Shown here piece by piece: positions 1-5,626 of a stretch of 7,594 nt of DNA. The position numbers and the translations under genes are program-made. Source of the stretch: Desulfobacterales bacterium. Lineage in GTDB: Bacteria; Desulfobacterota; DSM-4660; Desulfatiglandales; Desulfatiglandaceae. The DNA lies in contig JAIOSR010000180.1 of the NCBI GenBank assembly GCA_021107495.1, positions 1-7,594 of the forward strand, written 5' to 3'. Position 1 is the first letter of the stretch; the number at the start of each line of letters is the position of its first letter. The notes beneath the pieces are model-generated. The model saw only the letters and a list, made by a program, of their open reading frames with translations. It ran no database searches and was not told the origin of the DNA.

Positions 1-10
1 CTTTTGACAT
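1..10 (-). CDS. 5' end of an unidentified divergent gene (partial, leaves window)
   Basis: On the minus strand a GGAGGT Shine-Dalgarno sequence (complement of 18-23) is followed after seven bases by ATG (complement of 8-10) and then TCA AAA, giving Met-Ser-Lys before the window ends. This is the arrangement expected of a real translation start, and the AT-rich spacer between it and the radical SAM gene would then be a divergent promoter region. Only three codons are visible, so the product cannot be named. It could be a chance SD/ATG pair, but the SD strength and ideal spacing make a genuine start more likely than not. Confidence 0.5.
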
Positions 11-274
11 ATTATTTACCTCCGGCAGATTTACATAAAAACAATTAATTGCGCTGTTATCAGTTTACTATATGTATCTGAAAATGCAACTATTGATGAT
101 GATTGAGATGCGGGGTTAGATGACGGTAGGGCCAAGGCACCAATTGAAATTGTAAAGAAAGAGCTTCAAAAGGGCCTTTTTTTCGCCTCAAAACATGTTT
201 TTGGTGCTGTGTGAACAGGGGAACGTTTCTTTTCGGGAACATTATCAAGGAATTTGACAAGGACGCATATTAAA

Positions 275-1192
275 ATGGACCCAGTTCGACAAATCGCATT
301 TGGATATTCAACTCAATGTAACATTAGATGTGGTCATTGTGTTGCCGCAGACGCGTCGCCCGGAACCGCAAAAATGGACCTTGACCGGGCGAAAGATATT
401 ATTCAAGAGATGGCCCGTTGTCATGTCACGGGCATAAGTTTTACAGCAGGCGAACCGTTTTTGTTTCTTGATGATATCTGCAAATTGATTCAGCTTTGCA
501 GGGAAAATAGGATCTATTCAAGAATTGTTACCAACGGATACTGGGCAAAGACACGGGAACATGCGGATCGTGTCGTTTCAGAATTGATGTTGAAAGGTTT
601 GTCGCAATTACGGCTCAGTTACAGTCGCTGGCATCAGCAACATATTAACCGTAAAAACATAGTTCACGCGGCTTTAAGCTGTCAAAAACATGGTCTTGAT
701 TATTTTATCTCCTTTGTTACTGATTTTTCGAAACAGGATGATTCGTTTGAACAGTTTCTGCGGGATCATCACCTAAAATATTTTCCGGAGCCTGTCATTT
801 ATTTCGGCCGTGCAGGAGAATTCGATCGCCAACGGGTGTTTACGGATTATCGACCCAATGTGTGTTCAATGAATCCATACCTTTCTCCGGAACTGGACAT
901 GTTTGCTTGTTGTGACGGGGCAAATCGATTTTCAAAAACAAACTTTTTATATCTTGGAAACCTTCGCAATGATAACATCGACGCGTTGTTTCGTAAAAAG
1001 GAAACCAATGTATTGTATAATCTTATCAGGACCATGGGGCTTACAAACATGGCCTCCTATTTAGGATTCAAGGCCCGTGAAATTGTTCAATATAGAAAGT
1101 GTGAGTTGTGTGAAAAACTCTTCAACTCCAAAGAAAATCTGAGCATTCTGACAGAATCGGCTACCACGGATTTAATCAACTGGCGGCGGTGA
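275..1192 (+). CDS. Radical SAM protein with C-terminal cysteine region
   Basis: About 305 residues. The radical SAM [4Fe-4S] motif CxxxCxxC is at residues 15-22 (CNIRCGHC) and is followed by TAGEP at 57-61, the usual GGEP-like SAM-binding motif; the VTNGYW stretch near 85-90 fits the next strand of the half barrel. Members use S-adenosylmethionine and a reduced cluster to start radical chemistry. The C-terminal third carries C197, C212, C213 and a CxxC at 276-279, recalling a SPASM or twitch auxiliary-cluster domain, as in enzymes that modify peptides; this is inference. I chose the ATG at 275, with AAGGA at 259-263, over an upstream TTG at 254 whose SD is only about 2 bases away. No precursor peptide is recognisable nearby, so the substrate is unknown. 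The gene is AT-richer than the genes from 4458 on and is convergent with the helicase. Confidence 0.85.
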   Translation: MDPVRQIAFGYSTQCNIRCGHCVAADASPGTAKMDLDRAKDIIQEMARCHVTGISFTAGEPFLFLDDICKLIQLCRENRIYSRIVTNGYWAKTREHADRVVSELMLKGLSQLRLSYSRWHQQHINRKNIVHAALSCQKHGLDYFISFVTDFSKQDDSFEQFLRDHHLKYFPEPVIYFGRAGEFDRQRVFTDYRPNVCSMNPYLSPELDMFACCDGANRFSKTNFLYLGNLRNDNIDALFRKKETNVLYNLIRTMGLTNMASYLGFKAREIVQYRKCELCEKLFNSKENLSILTESATTDLINWRR

Positions 1193-1225
1193 GGCCTGCA
1201 AACGACAAAGACAAAGGGGAGATAT

Positions 1226-2902
1226 CTAATTTGCCGAAGCACGTTTTGCTCCGCTGCTTTGATTTTTCTTTTTGAAGACTTTCTGAACCTCGACAGACCT
1301 GCCGTCAAGTTTCGCGTTATTGAATCCTTTGCGGACCTTTTTGGCAGAACTCTTTTCAACTTCGAAAAATGAAAATTCCCGATTCAGCTCTATCTCGCCG
1401 ATCATGCTCGACCGAATACCTGCCTGGTCGCAGACAAGACGAACAATAGCTCCCTCATTGATCTTATCAAGCCTGCCGACACTTATAAAAAAGCGCTCCG
1501 TCTTTTTTCCACTGAGACGATTTTTCCTTTTCACGGGTCTTAAAACCGATGCTTTTTTAGCTCCCTTTCCGGGTTTAGTCTTAACATTGATATCTCCGGC
1601 ATCGCGATAGTATTCAAGAAACCGGTTAAACTCCGCTGACACAAAACGCTTTATCAGTTCATCCTTGTCAAGCCCTTTCAGGGCATCGTAAACAGCCGGA
1701 AGATAATCTGCTATCTCCACATGGTTCACATTGGTTTGAACGATCTTCTCCACCAGACCAAAAAGCTGTTTTTCACATATGGCCCTGCCGTTCGGCAATT
1801 TACCAAACTCGAATTTGATATTTCGTTTCTTTTCAAACTCCTTAACCCGACGCGTTTCCTTCATGTTTATCAGAGCTATTGAGGCTCCTGACTTACCGGC
1901 ACGTGCGGTCCTCCCGCTGCGATGTGTATATATTTCCCCTTCATCAGGCAATCTGTAATGTATTACATGGGTGATATTATCTACATCCAGCCCCCTTGCA
2001 GCGACATCTGTCGCCACAAGAATCCGGACATTCCGTTGTCTGAACCTGCGCATCACATAATCACGCTGGGCCTGCGACAGATCGCCATGAAGTGCTTCGA
2101 CCTGATACCCGTCCTGCATGAGTGATTCGGCTACGGTACGGGTTTCTTTCCGGGTTCGGCAGAAAACCAGGCCGAAAATATCGGGGGTATAGTCTATGAT
2201 CCTTTTCAGGCCATGATATCTGTCTTTCTCGTGAATGACATAGCATGTATGCTCTATGTTTGCAGGACTGCTGATTTTCCCGCCCACAGTCACCTCCACC
2301 GGATCGGTAAGATAATTACGGGCTATGGAAACAACTCCCTTTGGCATGGTTGCCGAAAAAAGCCATACTCTCCTGTTTCCCGGAATTTTCTCCAGGATGC
2401 TGTCAATATCTTCCTGAAAACCCATGCTCAGCATTTCATCAGCTTCGTCCAGAACGGTATGCGTCACCTCAGAGAGCTTGACTGCCTTCCGGTTTATAAG
2501 ATCCAGCAGCCTGCCCGGAGTTGCGACTATAATCCGGGCGCCCTTTTTGATCTGCATTATCTGGTTTGAAATGCTTGCCCCGCCGTAAACAGCCACAATA
2601 TGGATGTCTTTCATGTGTCCGGCAAATTTTTTCAGATCAGCCGTAATCTGCATGCACAGTTCCCTTGTGGGACACATAACTAGTCCCTGGGGCCTGGGAA
2701 GAGCCATGTCCACATTCTGAATCAAAGGCAGTCCGAATGCGGCGGTTTTTCCCGTACCTGTCTGGGCAACCCCCACAAAATCCCTTTCACCTGAAAGAAG
2801 TACGGGGATCGCCTTTTCCTGAATAGGCATCGGAGTCTGAAACCCCAACTCTTTAACTGCCTCGATCAATTCTTTTTTAAGCCCTAATTCCTTGAAGTTC
2901 AT
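1226..2902 (-). CDS. deaD: DEAD-box ATP-dependent RNA helicase, DeaD/CsdA type with DbpA-like RNA-binding domain
   Basis: 558 residues. All core motifs are intact and in order: Q motif region (F21 to Q28), Walker A AQTGTGKT 46-53, PTREL 78-82, TPGR 128-131, DEAD 152-155, SAT 183-185, FCRTRKE near 247-253, VATDVAARGLDV near 296-307, and HRSGRTAR 327-334. After a linker rich in Lys, residues about 470-545 (starting FFISVGRLD) match the DbpA/CsdA RNA-binding fold, and the end is a basic tail. Such helicases unwind short RNA duplexes using ATP, assisting ribosome assembly and mRNA turnover, especially in the cold. The ATG at 2902 has AAAGGAGT six bases upstream. The family is certain; whether it is the DeaD orthologue or a DbpA/RhlE-like paralogue is less so. 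Its leader is unusually structured (see separate entries), suggesting attenuation or structure-dependent control. Confidence 0.95.
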   Translation of the reverse strand: MNFKELGLKKELIEAVKELGFQTPMPIQEKAIPVLLSGERDFVGVAQTGTGKTAAFGLPLIQNVDMALPRPQGLVMCPTRELCMQITADLKKFAGHMKDIHIVAVYGGASISNQIMQIKKGARIIVATPGRLLDLINRKAVKLSEVTHTVLDEADEMLSMGFQEDIDSILEKIPGNRRVWLFSATMPKGVVSIARNYLTDPVEVTVGGKISSPANIEHTCYVIHEKDRYHGLKRIIDYTPDIFGLVFCRTRKETRTVAESLMQDGYQVEALHGDLSQAQRDYVMRRFRQRNVRILVATDVAARGLDVDNITHVIHYRLPDEGEIYTHRSGRTARAGKSGASIALINMKETRRVKEFEKKRNIKFEFGKLPNGRAICEKQLFGLVEKIVQTNVNHVEIADYLPAVYDALKGLDKDELIKRFVSAEFNRFLEYYRDAGDINVKTKPGKGAKKASVLRPVKRKNRLSGKKTERFFISVGRLDKINEGAIVRLVCDQAGIRSSMIGEIELNREFSFFEVEKSSAKKVRKGFNNAKLDGRSVEVQKVFKKKNQSSGAKRASAN

Positions 2903-2916
2903 TCAAATACTCCTTT

Positions 2917-2958
2917 AAAAAAAATAGCCGGAAGCGGAGACAAGCACCGCTTCCGGCT
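2917..2958 (-). terminator. Intrinsic-terminator-like hairpin abutting the helicase SD
   Basis: A perfect 12-bp stem (2926-2937 with 2947-2958, arms AGCCGGAAGCGG and CCGCTTCCGGCT) encloses a 9-nt loop. On the minus strand it is followed by one A and eight T (2924-2917), then directly by the AAAGGAGT ribosome-binding site. The polarity is right only for the minus strand. It would stop transcription just before the helicase start codon, or mask ribosome access, unless relieved. Confidence 0.8.
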
Positions 2959-2970
2959 CATGTTATCCAT

Positions 2971-3000
2971 AAAAAAAACCGTCCGGCTACGTCCGGACGG
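2971..3000 (-). terminator. Second intrinsic-terminator-like hairpin in the helicase leader
   Basis: A perfect 8-bp stem, CCGTCCGG (2979-2986) with CCGGACGG (2993-3000), encloses a 6-nt loop. On the minus strand it is followed immediately by eight T (2978-2971). This is a canonical Rho-independent terminator shape. It lies between the likely helicase promoter and the coding region, 21 bases upstream of the next terminator-like hairpin. Confidence 0.75.
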
Positions 3001-3023
3001 TAATACATTCGAGAGTCTCTATC

Positions 3024-3062
3024 GGCCGGAGACCCTGATTTCATTTCAGATTCGCTCCGGCC
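3024..3062 (-). promoter_or_regulatory. Leader-proximal hairpin upstream of the tandem terminators
   Basis: Eight-base arms GGCCGGAG (3024-3031) and CTCCGGCC (3055-3062) can pair, with an inner CTGA/TCAG pairing (3035-3038 with 3046-3049). No T tract follows on either strand, so it is not a terminator. It is placed near the presumed 5' end of the helicase mRNA and may stabilise it or take part in alternative pairing. Confidence 0.5.
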
Positions 3063-3080
3063 TTTGGAACAGTTTTGATG

Positions 3081-3109
3081 TTTATACTCCTATTAAACGG
3101 ATTTTACAA
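3081..3109 (-). promoter_or_regulatory. Candidate sigma-70-type promoter for the helicase
   Basis: On the minus strand TTGTAA (complement of 3104-3109, 4/6 to the -35 consensus) is followed after 17 bases by TATAAA (complement of 3081-3086, 5/6 to the -10 consensus). This predicts a transcript start near 3074. An overlapping alternative is TTGACA (complement of 3122-3127) with TAAAAT (complement of 3101-3106), but its 15-bp spacing is short. Confidence 0.45.
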
Positions 3110-3130
3110 CCTTTTTAGGAATGTCAAAAG

Positions 3131-3182
3131 TGATGGGGTCGTAAAAAGTCCATCAATCCCGCATGGCGGGAGGCAGGCCTCC
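3131..3182. repeat. Cluster of three consecutive palindromes, extragenic-repeat-like
   Basis: Three short inverted repeats follow each other. TGATGG (3131-3136) pairs with CCATCA (3150-3155) around GGTCGTAAAAAGT; CCCGC (3158-3162) pairs with GCGGG (3166-3170); GGAGGC (3169-3174) pairs with GCCTCC (3177-3182). The core GTCGTAAAAAGTC with flanking TGATGG/CCATCA recalls, from memory, intergenic repeats of Desulfobacterales. Only one copy lies in the window, so repetitiveness cannot be shown here. Confidence 0.35.
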
Positions 3183-3362
3183 GGTTCAGAGAAGGTGGAA
3201 CCATTTGAATTTACTCCAGATAACGGGAGAGGGGTAGCCTACCTGCGGTCGGGAGCACCCCCCATTAGCGGGCAGATCCGGAGCGTTCGGTTTCCGGGTT
3301 GCGGTCGGCGGGGAGACCGATCATGGGAAAAACGATGAATGACCAATGGCTAATGACTTTGC

Positions 3363-3719
3363 TCAGCCCAAAATATCAATAATCGTGGCCAGCATCTCGT
3401 CCTTGGTCTTTATGACCGTCAAATTTGCCTCGTAGCCCCTCTGGGTCGGAATGATATCGGGGATCTCTTCAGCCAAATCCACATTGGACATTTCCGTTTC
3501 CACCTGCTCGTCGTCAATGTATTTCGTCCCGATGGCACCAGGTGTGTCTATCCGGCTGATGTCGACCTTCACGCTACCTCTCTCGCCTTCGTGTAGCAGG
3601 GCGCTACTCTTTTTGAATTCTTCGGACTCCACGTTGGCTATGTTATTGGCCGTGACTCCCATCTTGGTCCCAAAGGCCTTAAGGGCTGAGATATTGTTAT
3701 CCACCGAAAAAATCATCAT
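3363..3719 (-). CDS. Short FlgC-like flagellar basal-body rod family protein
   Basis: 118 residues. The N-terminal segment, about 10-32 (ISALKAFGTKMGVTANNIANVES), is the conserved rod/hook helix with its NNIAN signature. The C-terminal segment, about 74-118, with VDLAEEIPDIIPTQRGYEANL and a TxDEML-type ending, is the matching C-terminal rod/hook domain. These helices pack together in the axial rod, hook and hook-filament proteins. The protein is shorter than typical FlgC (about 130-150 residues) and has almost no middle domain. No other flagellar gene is beside it. AAAGGAGG (complement of 3723-3730) lies 3 bases from the first ATG and 6 from the second at 3716, so the second Met may be the true start. 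It could be a proximal-rod component or a divergent orphan paralogue; I give no symbol. Confidence 0.85.
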   Translation of the reverse strand: MMIFSVDNNISALKAFGTKMGVTANNIANVESEEFKKSSALLHEGERGSVKVDISRIDTPGAIGTKYIDDEQVETEMSNVDLAEEIPDIIPTQRGYEANLTVIKTKDEMLATIIDILG

Positions 3720-3748
3720 GGACCTCCTTTATTCAGGTTAAATTATTT

Positions 3749-3923
3749 GGCTCCTCATTGGAATCTGTGGTTAATATTCAATAAAAAATTGAGAGAGAGC
3801 TTGAAGTCACAATTTTTTCTGCTCATATTATTGCAGTTGTAACAGCAGCTATACCCAATGAGCGGGTTATTAACCCTTTCCATTTAAACACAAATTAATA
3901 ACCATAGATTTTTGTGAGGAGCC
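3749..3923. mobile_element. Candidate MITE-like element with imperfect inverted repeats
   Basis: The 30 bases at 3749-3778 and the reverse complement of 3894-3923 agree at 23 of 30 positions, including a perfect outer 9-mer (GGCTCCTCA / TGAGGAGCC) and an inner block around AACCAYAGATT. ATTATT occurs just outside each end (3742-3747 and 3925-3930, one base from the repeats), compatible with a 6-bp target duplication, though in AT-rich DNA this is weak. There is no transposase inside. The interior has a 37-codon open stretch without a start (3785-3895). The left end lies just upstream of the rod-like gene and may supply or disturb its promoter. A large hairpin with another role is an alternative. 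Confidence 0.4.
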
Positions 3924-3945
3924 TATTATTCAGCGGGGCATTGCC

Positions 3946-4152
3946 GTGGAAAACCGTGGTTTTACAAAAGGCCTCATTGGATGGTTTCAGCAGGATGTCT
4001 TGCACGGGGGAGGAGATATGCTTACCGTCAGGCAACCCTGCCGCCATGTCCCCAAAGTGGGATTTAGGCCAGTGGCTTTGCGCCCCGCTCTTTCGAGCGG
4101 TTTGCCCTTTTCCAACGGCCTATATATCGGCAGGTATGAATATGAACTTTAG
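3946..4152 (+). pseudogene. Possible coding remnant ending in a GFRP-containing tail (doubtful)
   Basis: A 68-codon frame runs from ATG to TAG. Around residues 39-42 it reads VGFRP, the kind of motif that closes formylglycine-generating-enzyme-like C-type lectin folds, but the rest does not match that family and the first half looks random. No good SD precedes it. An overlapping frame (3914-4171) is equally open, which argues that neither is constrained. At best this is the decayed 3' end of a larger gene. Confidence 0.15.
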
Positions 4153-4250
4153 TAAAAAGATCGTTTATTGAAAAAAAGGAAATAGTGAAAGAAGACGGGT
4201 CGCGTCTACACTCTTGTCTGATTTATATATCGAAATCAAAGCATTAAGTC

Positions 4251-4278
4251 TTGTTAAAAAAAGGGATCTGTGTTTAAT
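4251..4278 (+). promoter_or_regulatory. Weak promoter candidate for the Fe-S / rhodanese-ferritin / protease cluster
   Basis: TTGTTA (4251-4256, 4/6 to the -35 consensus) and TTTAAT (4273-4278, 5/6 to the -10 consensus) are separated by 16 bases. A start near 4285 would leave a leader of about 170 nt before the Fe-S gene. The region is AT-rich, so chance matches are likely. Confidence 0.3.
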
Positions 4279-4457
4279 AGGGGACATTATATCCGGAAGT
4301 TCCTTGAAGAATTAGAGATTAAAGGGAAGGCTGAGCAGTAAACTTCAGGAGGTTGTCAGAGAATAGGCTCCTGCTTCGATCGGCCAAAAAACGGGACTGC
4401 CTGTCCGGCACATCGCAGCGTCGCTACGCGCCCTGCCGGGTGGAGGAGGTATGGAAA

Positions 4458-5525
4458 ATGGCAAAAGATAAGAAGCGTTATGAAGACCTTAATCAAGTTG
4501 TGAAAGACCTGGTATTGAACGCCGGGGCCATAGACGTGGGTGTCGTCACAACCGAGACCCTGGAGGGCGGGCCGCCGTCGACCGATCTGTCTTACGTATT
4601 GGATGGCGCCGAGTCGGCCATAGTTTTCGCCCTGCCGCTGGACCAGGAAAAAATTGAGCGATTCCTGCGGAAAGAGGACTTTGCCGGGCATTGCCAGGAC
4701 AACGCCCGCATCAACACCCTTGCAAGCGGCATGGCCCTGGAATTGGCCCGCTTTCTGGAAATGAAGGGGCATGCCGCCGTTCCGGTAGAATCGAACTTCT
4801 TCTACAGGAAAGACACGCCTCGGGGTATACTTGACGAAAAACCGACGATTTCGCATCGCTACCTGGCCGTGCGCGCCGGCATCGGACACTTCGGGCTGTC
4901 CGGCAACGTCATCCGGAAAAAAGAAGGGGCGGCCATCATTTTGGGTTCCGTGGTTACGGACGCCCAACTGGTGCCCACGGAATCCCTGCCTGCCGGGGAT
5001 AACTACTGCGACGAGTGCCGGCTGTGTCTTTCCGCTTGCGCCTCCGGCCTGATGCACCCGAACGAAAAAGCCACCGTCACTTTGGGCGGGGTTGAATTCT
5101 CCTATGCCAGACGGCAGAGTTACAACCGTTGCGACTACGTCTGCGGCGGGTTTACCGGGCTGTCCGGGTCAGGCAAGTGGTCCACCTGGTCGCCGGCGCG
5201 GTTCCCGATACCTGAAAAGGACGAAGAGTTCCTGGGCGCCATCCGCAGCGCTGTCAAGCCGTATGCCTATCGGCCCAGACCGGGCATTGGCTTTTACCAT
5301 CCCCTCCTGCCGGGCAACAAGGGGCAGATGACCTGCGGCCATTGCCAGTTCATCTGCCATCCTGACAAGGACGTCCGGACTATGCGTTTCAAAATGCTGA
5401 CAGAGGCCGGCGTGGTCATCCAGATGGAAGACGGATCACTGAAGGCCGTTTCGCCCGAGGAGGCCCGGGAACACCTGTCAGCCATGAGCCCGGAAGTGCG
5501 GAAGCTGTATGAAAAAGTAACCTGA
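4458..5525 (+). CDS. Epoxyqueuosine reductase (QueG)-like / reductive-dehalogenase-related Fe-S protein
   Basis: 355 residues. HRYLAVRAGIGHFGLSGNVI (about 133-152) and GSVVTDAQLVPTE (163-175) match the conserved block of the QueG/RdhA superfamily, corrinoid-dependent Fe-S oxidoreductases. A ferredoxin-like CxxCxxCxxxC is at C184, C187, C190, C194. A second set is C225, C229 and the CxxCxxxC at C293, C296, C300, enough for two [4Fe-4S] clusters. In QueG the two cysteine groups lie closer together; here about 100 residues separate them, and the usual GWxGKN is replaced by GHFGLSGN, so this is not canonical QueG and its substrate is unknown. No signal peptide, so cytoplasmic, unlike respiratory dehalogenases with Tat signals. 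GGAGGAGG at 4442-4449 is about 8 bases before the ATG at 4458, so the in-frame TTG at 4353 is rejected. It leads the plus-strand cluster. Confidence 0.8.
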   Translation: MAKDKKRYEDLNQVVKDLVLNAGAIDVGVVTTETLEGGPPSTDLSYVLDGAESAIVFALPLDQEKIERFLRKEDFAGHCQDNARINTLASGMALELARFLEMKGHAAVPVESNFFYRKDTPRGILDEKPTISHRYLAVRAGIGHFGLSGNVIRKKEGAAIILGSVVTDAQLVPTESLPAGDNYCDECRLCLSACASGLMHPNEKATVTLGGVEFSYARRQSYNRCDYVCGGFTGLSGSGKWSTWSPARFPIPEKDEEFLGAIRSAVKPYAYRPRPGIGFYHPLLPGNKGQMTCGHCQFICHPDKDVRTMRFKMLTEAGVVIQMEDGSLKAVSPEEAREHLSAMSPEVRKLYEKVT

Positions 5526-5586
5526 CCTTCACTGCAGTCGGATCCGGCACATACCCAATGAAAATGGACACTGAAACGTAACTGAT

Positions 5587-5626
5587 AGGAGGTGTCCAAA
5601 TGGCGAGAATGAAAGGCATCCCATGA
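5587..5626 (+). promoter_or_regulatory. Strong SD with 8-codon upstream ORF overlapping the rhodanese-ferritin start
   Basis: AGGAGGT (5587-5593) sits six bases before an ATG at 5600, which opens an 8-codon frame, MARMKGIP, ending in TGA at 5624-5626. That stop overlaps the downstream ATG at 5623 as ATGA, the classic arrangement for translational coupling. The downstream start has only a weaker AAAGG (5612-5616) of its own. The mini-ORF may deliver ribosomes to the main gene; a small sequencing or evolutionary frameshift at the gene's 5' end is the alternative. Confidence 0.5.

Larger units (their letters stand above)
2903..3074 (-). promoter_or_regulatory. Structured 5' leader of the helicase gene
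   Basis: Between the proposed promoter and the helicase start lies about 170 nt that would be transcribed. Read on the minus strand it contains three hairpins in a row (3024-3062, 2979-3000, 2926-2958). The last two are followed by U8 tracts, and the last ends just before the SD (complement of 2909-2916). The arms share a CCGGA/TCCGG core, so alternative pairings are possible; for example the 3' arm of the first hairpin can pair for about six bases with the 5' arm of the third. A long structured leader is a known property of cold-induced mRNAs such as cspA and deaD. Regulation here is inferred from the layout only. Confidence 0.6.
3063..3362. other. Intergenic spacer between helicase promoter and flagellar rod-like gene
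   Basis: No convincing gene. It holds the helicase promoter, a cluster of small palindromes at 3131-3182, and a weak CGGTC/GACCG hairpin (3302-3306 with 3315-3319) just past the end of the rod-like gene, without a T tract. An open frame at 3075-3338 (+) runs straight through the palindromes, lacks an SD at its start and resembles no family I recognise, so I treat it as non-coding. Confidence 0.6.
3720..4457. other. Long intergenic region with a MITE-like element and decayed coding remnants
   Basis: No gene in these 738 bases is well supported. From left to right: the SD of the rod-like gene; a 175-bp inverted-repeat-bounded element (3749-3923); a doubtful frame at 3946-4152 with a GFRP motif; an AGACG/CGTCT hairpin at 4193-4207; a weak promoter candidate (4251-4278); an open stretch ending in TAA near 4341 with no start codon; and the leader of the Fe-S gene, where AGGAGG at 4347-4352 runs directly into a TTG. 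Composition shifts from AT-rich to GC-rich near 4380. Confidence 0.6.

Noticed and set aside
72..119. 15-codon frame MYLKMQLLMMIEMRG, considered as a precursor peptide for the radical SAM enzyme
   Set aside because: No SD, no core residues typical of modified peptides, and it is too short to separate from chance.
107..213. Open stretch ending FASKHVFGAV upstream of the radical SAM gene
   Set aside because: It begins after a stop without an ATG, GTG or TTG and has no recognisable similarity.
254..274. TTG start for the radical SAM gene
   Set aside because: Its SD is only about 2 bases away. The ATG at 275 has AAGGA at a workable distance and gives a normal family N-terminus.
3075..3338. Plus-strand frame of 87 codons in the spacer
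   Set aside because: It starts within the helicase promoter and leader region, crosses the palindrome cluster and has no SD or recognisable motif.
3748..3763. Sigma-54-like TGGC...TTGG upstream of the rod-like gene
   Set aside because: It is on the wrong strand for that gene, the spacing is one base off and the -12 element lacks the GC dinucleotide.
4353..4457. N-terminal extension of the Fe-S protein from a TTG
   Set aside because: AGGAGG touches the TTG without a spacer, the extension is Arg-rich and unlike the family, and a strong SD precedes the ATG at 4458.
4356..5057. Long minus-strand open frame (233 codons) opposite the Fe-S gene
   Set aside because: It overlaps a clearly conserved plus-strand gene, has no family features and no SD. 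It is the usual shadow frame in GC-rich coding DNA.
3851..5561. ATACCCAATGA present at 3851-3861 and 5551-5561
   Set aside because: An 11-base repeat is expected several times by chance in a window of this length.
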